Shown piece by piece: positions 53,190-62,543 of a stretch of DNA of 64,000 nt. Source of the DNA: Bacteroidota bacterium (GTDB taxonomy: Bacteria; Bacteroidota; Bacteroidia; Bacteroidales; F082); NCBI GenBank assembly GCA_016845175.1, contig JAERTD010000038.1, positions 36,255-100,254 of the forward strand, written 5' to 3'. A program made the position numbers and the translations under genes. Numbering within the stretch: the stretch's first letter is position 1; every line of letters starts with the position of its first letter. The notes below the pieces were generated by a model, which searched no databases, was not told the origin of the DNA, and saw only the letters and a list, made by a program, of their open reading frames with translations.

Positions 53190-54269
53190 TTATGCGTCTT
53201 TTTTAATCTTATCCTCTTTACTTAATCCGGACTTTACTTCAATGTTAATTCCATCAGATAATCCTGTTTCAATGATTCGTTTTTCAAACTCTTGAGGACC
53301 CACTTCCACCTCTACATAGGTGGTATCATCATCAAATTTTAAAAGGCTTTCAGAAATGGCCATTACGCTGTCCACTCGTTTGAGAACAATATCTGCATTG
53401 GCGCTGTATCCTGCCCTTATAAATTGATCATCTCTGAGCATTACATCAGCTTTAATTTCAAACTGAACCGCTCCGTTGATTTCCACACCTTTTGGTGAAA
53501 TATGCTCCAGACTGGCATCAAAAACAACATCTTCCAACGCACCAATGGTGAGCATCAGTGGCATGCCTTCTTTAATTTTTCCTACCTCTGATTCATCAAT
53601 ATTTCCTTCAAAAACCATTTCACCCATATCAGCGACGTTGGCAATGGTGGTTCCGGCATTGAAATTATTGGCTTCTATCACCTGGTTGCCTATTTCCACA
53701 GGAATGGCTAATACCATACCGTCGATGGTAGATTTTACCAGTGTATTGGTGGCAGCACCACCTTTTTTGATCTGACCTTCCTGGATCAGTTCGAGGGTTT
53801 CCTGAGCTGTTTCAAGCTCTTCCTTAGCATTTTTATAGGCTATTTCATAGGACTCATAATCTGCTTTGGCGATCACCCCTTTTTCGAACAATCCCAGCTG
53901 GCGGTTATAATTTCTATTGGCGTCTTCCAGATTAATTTTGGCCACATCAACACGTGATTTGGCATTGTTGAGGTTGATCATATTAGGAATGATACGGATC
54001 TTGGCAATGAGATCTCCTTTGTTGATCATATCACCTTCTTCCACATATAATTCTTCTATGATTCCAGAAACCACAGGTTTAATTTCGATTTCTTTTCTTG
54101 GTACCACAGAACCGGTGGCTGTGGTCTTTTTTATGATATCCAGGGTAGTGGGTAATGCCGTTTCATACACCACTGGTTTGTCTTGTGACTTTTGATACAA
54201 GAAATAGATGGTATATCCAAAAATTGCCAGAACGACGACTCCCAGAAAGATTTTAAAAAATGTTTTCAT
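53190..54269 (-). CDS. Efflux RND/MacA-like periplasmic adaptor subunit
   Basis: 359 residues. N-terminal TM/signal anchor (FFKIFLGVVVLAIFGYTIYF), lipoyl-like barrel-sandwich flanks (VSGIIEELYVEEGDMINKGD and GMVLAIPVEIGNQV), a coiled-coil hairpin (about 105-165, with ESYEIAYKNAKEELETAQET) and a C-terminal beta-barrel. It links the inner-membrane ABC complex to an outer-membrane channel; no TolC-type gene is in view. Last gene of the minus-strand exporter operon, 16 bp after the glycine-rich gene. Confidence 0.92.
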   Translation of the reverse strand: MKTFFKIFLGVVVLAIFGYTIYFLYQKSQDKPVVYETALPTTLDIIKKTTATGSVVPRKEIEIKPVVSGIIEELYVEEGDMINKGDLIAKIRIIPNMINLNNAKSRVDVAKINLEDANRNYNRQLGLFEKGVIAKADYESYEIAYKNAKEELETAQETLELIQEGQIKKGGAATNTLVKSTIDGMVLAIPVEIGNQVIEANNFNAGTTIANVADMGEMVFEGNIDESEVGKIKEGMPLMLTIGALEDVVFDASLEHISPKGVEINGAVQFEIKADVMLRDDQFIRAGYSANADIVLKRVDSVMAISESLLKFDDDTTYVEVEVGPQEFEKRIIETGLSDGINIEVKSGLSKEDKIKKDA

Positions 54270-54285
54270 GATCTTATTGTTATGT

Positions 54286-54621
54286 TTAATGGTGTTTCAA
54301 TAGTGTATATACTACTCCAAGTACGAGTAGTATAACCAGTCCCGCAATGGTCAGAAGCAGGGCTTTGTTTTTGGCACCTTTGTTAGCTTCTTCTATTGGG
54401 TTGGGATTACGTTTTTTTTCAAGATAGGCTCCCAGACCTACGCCAATTCCAGCGCCGATTCCAGGTCCCATGGCTATACCTGCAGAGATATTATCCATAT
54501 AAATGCCTATTAATAGTCCGATGGGAATTCCGATGCCCATGCCAATGGCCATACCGATACCCATATAATGTCCTTTGGGCTTACCTTCTTTTATGGTTTC
54601 TATGTTACGTCTTCTATTCAT
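54286..54621 (-). CDS. Glycine-zipper membrane protein within the exporter operon
   Basis: 111 residues from ATG 54621; earlier ATGs (54636, 54633) exist. Two hydrophobic zones: a glycine-zipper stretch (MGIGMAIGMGIGIPIGLLIG and GPGIGAGIGVGLGAYL) and a C-terminal TM helix (ALLLTIAGLVILLVLGVVY). It overlaps the permease stop by 8 bp, so translation is coupled. Function unknown; it may assist assembly of the exporter. I know no typical MacAB cluster with such a gene, which makes it notable. Confidence 0.75.
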   Translation of the reverse strand: MNRRRNIETIKEGKPKGHYMGIGMAIGMGIGIPIGLLIGIYMDNISAGIAMGPGIGAGIGVGLGAYLEKKRNPNPIEEANKGAKNKALLLTIAGLVILLVLGVVYTLLKHH

Positions 54622-55885
54622 CTCTGAGTGCATCAATGGGTTTTATCTGAACGGCACGCTGGGCGGGTATCAGCCCTGCCAGGGCACCACAAATAACTAG
54701 TATGATCAGGGCTGCTATGGCTTTTCCAAAATCCACTTCCGGATGGTTAAACATTCCTGTTCCTGCACCGGATTCGATAAGGAAGTAATTGATCAGCTCA
54801 AGAATGCCCACCCCAATGGTGAGACCAATATACCCCGCAATGGTGGTCAGGAATACTGATTCGATAACGATCTGACTTTTAATGGACATAGGATTGGCTC
54901 CAATGGCACGCTGAATACCTATTTCTTTGGTACGCTCTTTGACCACAATGAGCATAATATTGCTTACCCCAATTACACCGGCTAAGAGGGTGCCTATTCC
55001 CACAATCCATATCAGCGCATCTATCCCGTTAAACAGATTGGTCATTTTTACAAATTCTGCCTCCACATTAAAAGAACCAATGGCCCGGTTATCGTTGGGC
55101 GCAATGGAGTGGCGGCTTTTCATGATTTCTTTGGCCTTGTCGAGCACCACCGAAGCGGCATACTCTTCCTTGGCAGTCATGGAATACCAACCTACGATAT
55201 CTCCAAAATTATAGGTGTGCTGAAGGGTGGTAAAAGGCATGAATATTTGCATGTTTTCCTGTTCGGCCTGTTGGTCGTTCTTCTTGGAAGAAAACACACC
55301 AACCACCTTAAAATAAACACCTTGTATTCTTAAGTACTCTCCGATGGGATCCTCATCGGCATCAAACATCTCTTCTCTAACACGTGTTCCGATGACAATT
55401 ACTTTGCGCTTGTCATTTATATCGAGTTTGTTCACAAACCGTCCCTGGTGGATATTTACCGGATCAATAAGGTTGTATGCAGGATAATCTCCCTGAATGG
55501 AAAAGGCAGCCGTACGTTCGCCTCTCACTACATTGTTGTCACCATTGCCTCCACGAAAGACCTGCAAACGGGGTGCTATATGTTCCAGTTCGGGTATGTT
55601 ATCAATCAGTGCCTGGGTATCTGAGTTTCTAAAATTATAGCGTCGGCCCTGGGGGAAGCCTTTATAAGGAACAGTGGTGCGCATGGTCCACATAAACATG
55701 GCGTTATTGGCCATATCACCCATTCCCTGGTTCACCCCATTGTGCAAACCACGGCCAGAACCCAGCATGATGATCAGCATAAAAATGCCCCAAAACACAC
55801 CAAAGGCAGTAAAGAATGTGCGCAGCTTGTTCTTTTTCAGTGCGAACATAATTTCTTGCCATTTATCTCTGTCCAGTAGACTCAT
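54614..55885 (-). CDS. MacB-like ABC transporter permease, first copy
   Basis: 423 residues. MacB_PCD domain after the first TM (TFFTAFGVFWGIFMLIIML) and three FtsX-type TM helices at the C-terminus (for example IDALIWIVGIGTLLAGVIGV and IAALIILVICGALAGLIPAQ), with the conserved ERTKEIGIQRAIGA cytoplasmic motif. MacB-type permeases export macrolides, lipoproteins or siderophores from the periplasm by mechanotransmission. Paralog of the second permease (55916). Confidence 0.92.
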   Translation of the reverse strand: MSLLDRDKWQEIMFALKKNKLRTFFTAFGVFWGIFMLIIMLGSGRGLHNGVNQGMGDMANNAMFMWTMRTTVPYKGFPQGRRYNFRNSDTQALIDNIPELEHIAPRLQVFRGGNGDNNVVRGERTAAFSIQGDYPAYNLIDPVNIHQGRFVNKLDINDKRKVIVIGTRVREEMFDADEDPIGEYLRIQGVYFKVVGVFSSKKNDQQAEQENMQIFMPFTTLQHTYNFGDIVGWYSMTAKEEYAASVVLDKAKEIMKSRHSIAPNDNRAIGSFNVEAEFVKMTNLFNGIDALIWIVGIGTLLAGVIGVSNIMLIVVKERTKEIGIQRAIGANPMSIKSQIVIESVFLTTIAGYIGLTIGVGILELINYFLIESGAGTGMFNHPEVDFGKAIAALIILVICGALAGLIPAQRAVQIKPIDALRDE

Positions 55886-55915
55886 TTTTTCTATTTAATG
55901 CTGTTTATATGTTCT

Positions 55916-57151
55916 TTATTCATCCTTCAGGGCTATGACAGGTCGCACAGCAGCTGCCTTCCTTGCAGGAACAAAACCCGCCAGCGCTCCTGAAAAAATC
56001 AGCACTGCTGTGGCCCACAAAGCAACCCCAATATTGATTTCCGGGTTAGCGAAATAGGCCGTTTCCTGAGGCAACACCTTGGAAACAAATTCAAGCAAGG
56101 CAACACCACCAACCAATCCGAGATAACCCGCAAAAGCAGTTATTAATATGGCTTCCTGTATAATTAAGCTTACAATGGATGTGGGTGTGGCTCCAATGGC
56201 TTTTCTGATGCCTATTTCCTTGGTGCGTTCCTTTACCACAATCATCATAATATTGGATACTCCCACAATACCTGCAATGATGGTTCCGATGCCTATGATC
56301 CAGATAAAAAAGCGGATACCTGCAAACAGATCCATAAATTGTTTGTAATTCTGTATGCTGTTGAAAATAAACAGGGCTCGCTGATCGGAAGGGTCGAATT
56401 TTAATTTTTGTGACAATTCCTGACGGGCATCTTCAACCACTTGTAAGCTTTCGGTGATATCAGCATCATTGAGGATCAAGCACACATTGCGGATGCGGTT
56501 ACCCATATTGAATACTTTCTGTGCTGTTGAAGCAGGTATATACACACGTAATAAATCCCTGTCCTGTCCCGGGTCATTGAAAACCCCAACAACCTTAAAG
56601 GGTACACCACTCATATTCACATATTTACCAACTGCATCTTCACCATTCTTAAACAAAGCTTCATACACCAGGCGTCCGATCACTGCCACTTTACGGTAAT
56701 CGTTAATGTCAATTTCGTTGAGGAAGCGGCCGTTGGTTACCGTTAGTGATTCCACATATCTGTAATCAGGAGAAATGGCAAATACATCAAAAGTGCCATA
56801 TTCATTCTTATAGGCTATATTATCAATTTGCCACAAGCGGGATCGCTTGGTGCTCATGTCCACATTATCCAAACGCTCCAGTAAATCGTGTTCTTCATTG
56901 GTAAATTGAAGTCGACGCCCGGTTTTCATTCCTTTATAAGGCATGGAGGCCACCCCTGGGTTAATGGATATATAGTTGACGGCATCGCCCTCAAATTCTT
57001 TTTTCACTCCATTCTCAAGGCCATAACCCGACCCCAGCAAAACCACCAACATAAAAATTCCCCATGCCACACTGAAGCCAGTGAGTATGGTTCGCAATTT
57101 ATTCTTGCTAATTGTACTGAATATTTCCTGCCACTTATCTAAATCAAACAT
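55916..57151 (-). CDS. MacB-like ABC transporter permease, second copy
   Basis: 411 residues from ATG 57151, chosen over 57196 because the start MFDLDKWQEIFSTISKNKL aligns with the start of the paralog (DRDKWQEIMFALKKNKL) and leaves a 17-bp gap to the ATPase. MacB_PCD plus FtsX helices, with ERTKEIGIRKAIGATPTSIV. The two different permeases (not a dimer of one kind) suggest a heterodimeric exporter. Between ATPase and the first-copy permease, 30 bp apart from the latter. Confidence 0.92.
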   Translation of the reverse strand: MFDLDKWQEIFSTISKNKLRTILTGFSVAWGIFMLVVLLGSGYGLENGVKKEFEGDAVNYISINPGVASMPYKGMKTGRRLQFTNEEHDLLERLDNVDMSTKRSRLWQIDNIAYKNEYGTFDVFAISPDYRYVESLTVTNGRFLNEIDINDYRKVAVIGRLVYEALFKNGEDAVGKYVNMSGVPFKVVGVFNDPGQDRDLLRVYIPASTAQKVFNMGNRIRNVCLILNDADITESLQVVEDARQELSQKLKFDPSDQRALFIFNSIQNYKQFMDLFAGIRFFIWIIGIGTIIAGIVGVSNIMMIVVKERTKEIGIRKAIGATPTSIVSLIIQEAILITAFAGYLGLVGGVALLEFVSKVLPQETAYFANPEINIGVALWATAVLIFSGALAGFVPARKAAAVRPVIALKDE

Positions 57152-57168
57152 AGGTTGCGTGTGCTGGG

Positions 57169-57882
57169 TTAAGCCATTACTTGTTCCTGTAGCCACGATT
57201 TGCGCTGACCATTGCTGATGATACTGTCGATCAAACCATCTTTAAGTCGGATGATGCGATCAGTTTTTGCAGCAATATCACGTTCGTGGGTAACAATAAT
57301 GATGGTAATTCCCATTTCGTTGATTTCCTTGAATAAGTCCATCACCTCCATGGAGGTTGCTGAATCAAGCGCACCGGTTGGCTCATCCGCCAATATCACT
57401 TTCGGTTGCGATATCAAGGCCCTGGCGATGGCCAACCGTTGTTTTTGTCCGCCTGATAATTCATTGGGTAAATGGTGCGCCCATTCTTTTAGACCCATTT
57501 TATCCAGATATTCCATGGCCAATGTGTTGCGCTTTTTTCGACTAACCTTTTGATAGTATAGCGGTAAGGCCACATTTTCCATGGCATTTTTAAAGGATAT
57601 TAAATTGAAGGATTGAAAAACGAAGCCGATGAATTTGTTTCTCAGATAGGCAGCCTTCTTTTCCCCCATCTTTTCAATCAATTCGTCATTCAAATGATAA
57701 GTACCCTTCTCGTGGGTGTCGAGCATGCCGATGATGTTCAGCAGCGTGGATTTTCCAGATCCTGAAGAACCCATAATGGACACAAGTTCACCTTTCTCTA
57801 TTTCCAAATCGATGCCCTTTAAGACATGCAGAGAGGTTTTACCTGTGTTATATGTTTTATTGATATTCTCAAGCTTGATCAT
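57169..57882 (-). CDS. MacB/LolD-type ABC transporter ATP-binding protein
   Basis: 237 residues. Walker A GSSGSGKST (38-46), signature LSGGQKQRLAIARAL, Walker B VILADEPTGALD and switch His in VTHERD are all intact; MFPs of this type have the same arrangement. It begins the exporter operon (ATPase, permease, permease, glycine-zipper protein, adaptor). The divergent histidine kinase starts 279 bp upstream and may sense what the exporter handles (inference). In 57883-58161 I see the kinase promoter only. Confidence 0.95.
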   Translation of the reverse strand: MIKLENINKTYNTGKTSLHVLKGIDLEIEKGELVSIMGSSGSGKSTLLNIIGMLDTHEKGTYHLNDELIEKMGEKKAAYLRNKFIGFVFQSFNLISFKNAMENVALPLYYQKVSRKKRNTLAMEYLDKMGLKEWAHHLPNELSGGQKQRLAIARALISQPKVILADEPTGALDSATSMEVMDLFKEINEMGITIIIVTHERDIAAKTDRIIRLKDGLIDSIISNGQRKSWLQEQVMA

Positions 57883-58118
57883 GAGCTGACTGTTGTTTTT
57901 GGTAATGCGATTTCTGTACTCAAATTATCAGCAATTGTGCCATGTTGCGTATCTTGTTGTTTATCTGCATATTATGTGGCTAACCTAGAGGAATATTTAA
58001 TACAAAAGTGTTCGGCAGCTTAACAGTGCTGTTCGTTTTCGATCAGTGTTTTAGCATCAATTCGTAGCGCTGGCAAAGGTTTTCATTCCTTTTTGGCAGG
58101 ACACACTTGGGGCAGTTA

Positions 58119-58148
58119 TTTGCCGTTGTTTAAGTATTCGTACTTTTG
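58119..58148 (+). promoter_or_regulatory. Promoter of the orphan histidine kinase
   Basis: TTTG (58119-58122), 18-bp spacer, TACTTTTG (58141-58148), consistent with the phylum consensus. The transcript would start only a few bases before the coding region. Confidence 0.65.
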
Positions 58149-58161
58149 AACAACCAATCGA

Positions 58162-59694
58162 TTGAAGGTGGATTTATACACTCAGAAGAAAAGAACTAAA
58201 ATTGCCCTGTTTATCGTTGCTCTGATCATCATTGGGGTTTCCATATTTTATACCAACCTCATGGTCAATCGTTTTGCCAAGGAGGAGCTGAAAAATGTGA
58301 AGTTGTGGGCAGAAGCAGTCCAACGAAAGGCGCGATTGGTGAATGTAACCGAAACCCTTTTCAATCAGCTTCAGGATCAGGAACGCATGCGGGTAGAACT
58401 ACTGGCAAAGGTTTACAACTACCTGTTAAGCGACAATGACCTTTCGGGTTCCAGCTCTTCTTCCGACTTGACCTTTTACCTGGATATCATCCAGAACAAT
58501 ACCACCATTCCAGTGATACAAACCGATGAAGATGGTATGATCCTCAATGCCAAAAATCTGGATTCGGGCTATGATACAGCCACCAGGCTGACTGGTAAAT
58601 TGTTGGAGGATTTTTCGGTGTATGATCCCATCGAGGTGCCTTATGCTGATAACCGGATGAATTATCTGTATTATCAGGATTCCCGTTTTTTCAGAGAGCT
58701 CAAAGAGGTGCTCAACGATTATGTAACATCCTTTATGTCGGAGGTGGCACTTAATTCTTCCAGTGTGCCTGTGATTATTACCGACAGCACTAAAACCGAA
58801 GTGCTGCAGTTTGGTAATCTGAATGATATTCGTATGTCGGATCCGGTTTATGTTAGCATGAAGCTGGAGGAAATGGAGGATGAGAATACGCCCATAAAAA
58901 TCACCTTCACCGATTTGGGAGAGACCTACATCTTTTATAAGGATTCGGACCTGCTGACGGCCATGAAACTTTATCCATTGGCTCAAATCTTAATCATCAG
59001 CATATTTGCAGCCATTGCTTATTTGTTGTTCAGCTATGCTCGTAAATCTGAACAAAACCGTGTGTGGGCAGGTATGGCAAAAGAAACTGCACATCAGATA
59101 GGTACTCCGCTTTCATCTATTATGGCCTGGCTGGAACTATTGAAAATGGGAGAAGGTAATGCTCAGGAGGCTGCCGCAGAAATTGAAAAGGACATCGTCC
59201 GTCTGGAAACCATCACAGAAAGATTCTCGAAGATTGGATCGGTACCCACCCTGGAGCAAAACAATATCATCCAAATCATCAACGACAGCCTGAATTATCT
59301 GAAACCCCGTACACCCAAACGAGTGAATTTTCAAATCAATATTGATCGGGAAGAGGAGCTGTTTATACCTGTAAACGGACCATTGTTCAGCTGGGTGCTG
59401 GAAAACCTGTTCAAGAATGCCATTGATGCCATGGAAGGAGTGGGGACGGTGAGTATTGATCTTAAAGAAGAAAGCAAACATGTGGTTATCGACATAGCCG
59501 ATACCGGTAAAGGCATTTCCATTACTGAACAAAAAACCATTTTCAATCCGGGTTATACCAGTAAAAAACGAGGTTGGGGACTTGGGCTTTCCTTATCAAA
59601 GCGTATTGTGAAGGATTATCATAAAGGGAAAATCTTTGTGAAGACATCAACCCTTGGAAAAGGAAGTGTATTCAGAATAATTCTGAGAAAATAG
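58162..59694 (+). CDS. Sensor histidine kinase with a non-ATG start
   Basis: 510 residues. Reading must begin at TTG 58162 or GTG 58168, because an in-frame TGA lies at 58147-58149 and no ATG follows before the first TM helix (IALFIVALIIIGVSIFYTNL). Periplasmic sensor (about 35-275), second TM helix (AQILIISIFAAIAYLLFSYA), then H-box AHQIGTPLSSIMAWLELLKM (acceptor His near 313), N box FKNAIDAMEG, G1 IADTGKGI and G2 GWGLGLSLSKRI. No HAMP domain or response regulator is evident. Orphan kinase divergent from the exporter operon; it may control it. Confidence 0.92.
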   Translation: MKVDLYTQKKRTKIALFIVALIIIGVSIFYTNLMVNRFAKEELKNVKLWAEAVQRKARLVNVTETLFNQLQDQERMRVELLAKVYNYLLSDNDLSGSSSSSDLTFYLDIIQNNTTIPVIQTDEDGMILNAKNLDSGYDTATRLTGKLLEDFSVYDPIEVPYADNRMNYLYYQDSRFFRELKEVLNDYVTSFMSEVALNSSSVPVIITDSTKTEVLQFGNLNDIRMSDPVYVSMKLEEMEDENTPIKITFTDLGETYIFYKDSDLLTAMKLYPLAQILIISIFAAIAYLLFSYARKSEQNRVWAGMAKETAHQIGTPLSSIMAWLELLKMGEGNAQEAAAEIEKDIVRLETITERFSKIGSVPTLEQNNIIQIINDSLNYLKPRTPKRVNFQINIDREEELFIPVNGPLFSWVLENLFKNAIDAMEGVGTVSIDLKEESKHVVIDIADTGKGISITEQKTIFNPGYTSKKRGWGLGLSLSKRIVKDYHKGKIFVKTSTLGKGSVFRIILRK

Positions 59695-59797
59695 TGGGAG
59701 ATCACTTCCGGTGGGCTGTAGGACTATGTGCATTTTTTATAGTTTTATCATTTATTACCTTCGGTAACCTCTATTTTCAATGAATAATGCAACCTTT

Positions 59798-60592
59798 ATG
59801 AGTTCAAAATATCTTATAATCCTGATGTTGATCGGTTTGATGGGCTGTGTTCAAACGCCAGAATCCAACACTGAAAATAATACCTGGGTGGCTGAAGAGA
59901 GCCCGATGACGCTCGTTCAGGATCTTGAGTTTCAATCTTTGGACGGTTTGGTGATCAGCGCTAAACTTTATAAGGCGACAGCTGATGCACCAGTAATCGT
60001 TCTATGTCATCAGGCCAGGTTTAACAAATTCTCCTATGATGGTATTGCTCCAAAATTGGTTGATATGGGATTTACTTGTCTGGCCATCGATCAGCGTTCA
60101 GGGGGTCCCATTGGCAGCACGCAAAACGAAACCAAAAACAGGGCGGTGGCTCAACAATTACCCACTGCCTATCTGGATGCAGAACCAGATATCATTGCCG
60201 CTGTAAATTATGCCTACGAAAAATTCAACAAACCCATTATTCTTTGGGGAAGCTCCTATTCGTCAACCCTGGCCCTGTATATTGCCATGGATAATCCCAA
60301 AGTGGCTGGTGTTATTTCCTTTAGCCCTGGTAATTATTTTAAGGATGAAAAAGGGTCTCTTACCGAATTATTGGTGGGTTTCAAAAAACCCTTTTTCCTG
60401 ACCTCATCAAAACGTGAAGCAACTGGCGTCAGTGAGTTAATCAAACAAATGGAGCTCAATGATCAACAGATACAATTTATACCTGAGGGTAGTGGTCATC
60501 ATGGATCTCGGGCGCTCTGGGAAAATCAGGATGGTGGCCAGGAATATTGGGATGCCATCACATCATTTCTTTCAAACATAAAAAACAACTAA
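59798..60592 (+). CDS. Lipoprotein alpha/beta hydrolase
   Basis: 264 residues from ATG 59798; ATG 59780 is an alternative. Lipoprotein signal MSSKYLIILMLIGLMGC. Alpha/beta-hydrolase fold: APVIVLCHQARFNKFSYDG (oxyanion region), AIDQRSGG, nucleophile elbow WGSSYSS and catalytic His in GHHGSRAL. No lid is clear. It may cleave an ester or peptide at the membrane; the substrate is unknown. It lies 103 bp after the kinase and 4 bp before the next gene. Confidence 0.87.
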   Translation: MSSKYLIILMLIGLMGCVQTPESNTENNTWVAEESPMTLVQDLEFQSLDGLVISAKLYKATADAPVIVLCHQARFNKFSYDGIAPKLVDMGFTCLAIDQRSGGPIGSTQNETKNRAVAQQLPTAYLDAEPDIIAAVNYAYEKFNKPIILWGSSYSSTLALYIAMDNPKVAGVISFSPGNYFKDEKGSLTELLVGFKKPFFLTSSKREATGVSELIKQMELNDQQIQFIPEGSGHHGSRALWENQDGGQEYWDAITSFLSNIKNN

Positions 60593-60596
60593 GTCT

Positions 60597-61247
60597 ATGG
60601 CACTTTTTAATTTGTTCCCGAAGAAGAAAAAGAAGAGTGGTCGCACTACCCATTCGGCATACTATTTACGTGAAAACATGATCCAGAATGTGAGTGATCT
60701 GTTGATGGCTGTTCAACCTAATCTGGACGAATGTCCCAGCAAGTGGGAGTCAAAAATGGCACTTCTTTTTAATGCCATTGAGTTCAAAAATATAACCCCA
60801 GAGATTGTCACACAACAAATGGGTGAACCGGTTTTTATACATGATAATTCTCAATCTGTGGAAGGTCACCAGGTGATTTTTTACAGAGATGAAGTAGACT
60901 ATTTTCGATTTTTGGTTCAAATTCACTTTATCAACAATCAGTTTGTTTTCATCAGCAGTAAGATTTCAACTTCCGGGGTGTTGTCAGAGGAAAATAAAAC
61001 TAAAATTGCCAAAAAAGTACTCTCAAAATTCTTTGAGGCAAATGAAATTGAAAAACTTGATTCTTTCACCATATGTATTACAGATGAAAGCAAGAATGTG
61101 ATTTATACCAAGGATGATGTGTATTTCTATGTGAATTATGTTTATGCTGGTACCCATCTTCAGAAGATCGTTACGCATTTTGAAGGACTTTCCGGACTAA
61201 ATACTGGAAAAACGGATTTTACAGATACATTGGATAAATACATTTAG
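60597..61247 (+). CDS. Hypothetical protein, 216 residues
   Basis: No family recognised. A basic N-terminus (FPKKKKKSGR), a helical part (about 22-60) and a beta-rich middle (VIFYRDEVDYFRFLVQIHFI, VFISSKISTSGVLS). No signal peptide or TM helix, so cytosolic. It starts 4 bp after the hydrolase stop, so co-transcribed and possibly functionally linked. Confidence 0.75.
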   Translation: MALFNLFPKKKKKSGRTTHSAYYLRENMIQNVSDLLMAVQPNLDECPSKWESKMALLFNAIEFKNITPEIVTQQMGEPVFIHDNSQSVEGHQVIFYRDEVDYFRFLVQIHFINNQFVFISSKISTSGVLSEENKTKIAKKVLSKFFEANEIEKLDSFTICITDESKNVIYTKDDVYFYVNYVYAGTHLQKIVTHFEGLSGLNTGKTDFTDTLDKYI

Positions 61248-61289
61248 CCCTCATTCAGCTTGTTCACCAACACTTTCTTTTAACAGCTC

Positions 61290-62429
61290 ATGTCTGCTAT
61301 CTACTTACATATACCTTTCTGCAAGCAAATATGCCATTATTGTAATTTCTATGCCACAGCTTCTACCAAATATCGCAAGGGTTTTGTGGAAGCCTTATTG
61401 CAGGAAATGGATCTGAGACATGATTATCTGGAAGACAAAACCATCAGCAGCATCTATTTTGGTGGGGGGACACCTTCCTTGCTTAGCACAACAGATATCA
61501 ATGCATTGATTGATAAGATCCAGCACAGCTATGATGTGGCAGATGATGTTGAAATCACCCTGGAAGGCAATCCTGATGATCTCACCGAAGACCCAATCAA
61601 AGCACTTAAAAACGAAACTCCCATCAATCGTTTGAGCATGGGGGTTCAAAGTTTCTTTTCTGATGATTTACAATACCTCAACAGGGTTCATGACGGTAAA
61701 CAAGCCAGGCAAAGCATAGAGTTTGCTTTGAAGCATGGTTTATTCCATATGACCATTGATCTTATTTATGGAATACCCACCTTAACAGAAGAGAAGTGGT
61801 TGGAAAATCTGGAGATATTTTTCAGTTACGGATTGCCACATTTGTCGTCTTACGCATTGACCGTAGAGCCAAAAACAGCTTTGGATGTCCTCATTGCAAA
61901 AAAGAAAATGGCTGCTGTTGATGAAAACCAAAGCATTAGGCATTTTGAAATGCTTCTGGAGCAAACCAAGGCACATAATTACATCCATTATGAAATCTCC
62001 AATTTTGCTTTATCCGACCAGTATTCGAGACACAACAGTATGTATTGGCTAGGGGGTCATTATGTGGGTTTTGGACCTTCTGCCCATTCTTATAATGGCT
62101 ATTCCAGACAATGGAATGTGTCGAATATGAAAGCCTATATGGAAGCGGATATTGCTGAAAAGGTGGTCGCTGAAAAAGAAGTGCTCAGCAAAAACCAAAC
62201 CTATAATGAATATGTGATGACCTCACTCAGAACCAGCTGGGGTTGTGATATGGTGCATGTGAATCATGTGTTTGGATCAGCCTATGTCAAGCATTTTGAA
62301 TCGCATATACACTCGTTTGTGGAGGAAGGCAAATGCAGAAAAGAGGGTAATACCTATCTGCTCACCGACTATGGAAAACGCTTTGCCGACGGCATTGCGG
62401 GAGAAGTGTTTTTGAATGTAGAAGGATGA
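61290..62429 (+). CDS. hemW: HemW, radical SAM heme chaperone
   Basis: 379 residues, usual length. The radical-SAM motif CKQICHYCNF places the Fe-S ligands at Cys11, Cys15 and Cys18; IYFGGGTPSLL binds SAM, and LTLEGNPDDL-type and SMGVQSFFSDDL segments and the HemN C-terminal domain follow. HemW inserts heme into target proteins; it is often misnamed as oxygen-independent coproporphyrinogen oxidase. The last codons (N-V-E-G-stop) lie in a repeat also found at 39948. The coding region ends in the TGA at 62427-62429. Confidence 0.95.
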   Translation: MSAIYLHIPFCKQICHYCNFYATASTKYRKGFVEALLQEMDLRHDYLEDKTISSIYFGGGTPSLLSTTDINALIDKIQHSYDVADDVEITLEGNPDDLTEDPIKALKNETPINRLSMGVQSFFSDDLQYLNRVHDGKQARQSIEFALKHGLFHMTIDLIYGIPTLTEEKWLENLEIFFSYGLPHLSSYALTVEPKTALDVLIAKKKMAAVDENQSIRHFEMLLEQTKAHNYIHYEISNFALSDQYSRHNSMYWLGGHYVGFGPSAHSYNGYSRQWNVSNMKAYMEADIAEKVVAEKEVLSKNQTYNEYVMTSLRTSWGCDMVHVNHVFGSAYVKHFESHIHSFVEEGKCRKEGNTYLLTDYGKRFADGIAGEVFLNVEG

Positions 62430-62540
62430 ATGTAGAGTGTAGAGTGTAGAAAGTGAAAATGAGAAGGCTGTTTGAGTGTGTGTGGATTTTAACAAAAATA
62501 GCTACTCAAAACTCTGCATTCTTCTACATTAATTCTACAT
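62415..62540. repeat. Repeat forming the 3' end of hemW and inverted GAATGTAGA arrays
   Basis: AATG, T, AGAAGGATGAATGTAG (62415-62435) as at 39948, then GAGTGTAGAGTGTAGAAAG, a 60-bp spacer, and TTCTACATTAATTCTACATTC (62519-62539) in the opposite orientation. Short dispersed repeats of this kind are, from memory, common in Bacteroidota. Confidence 0.7.
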
Positions 62541-62543
62541 TCC

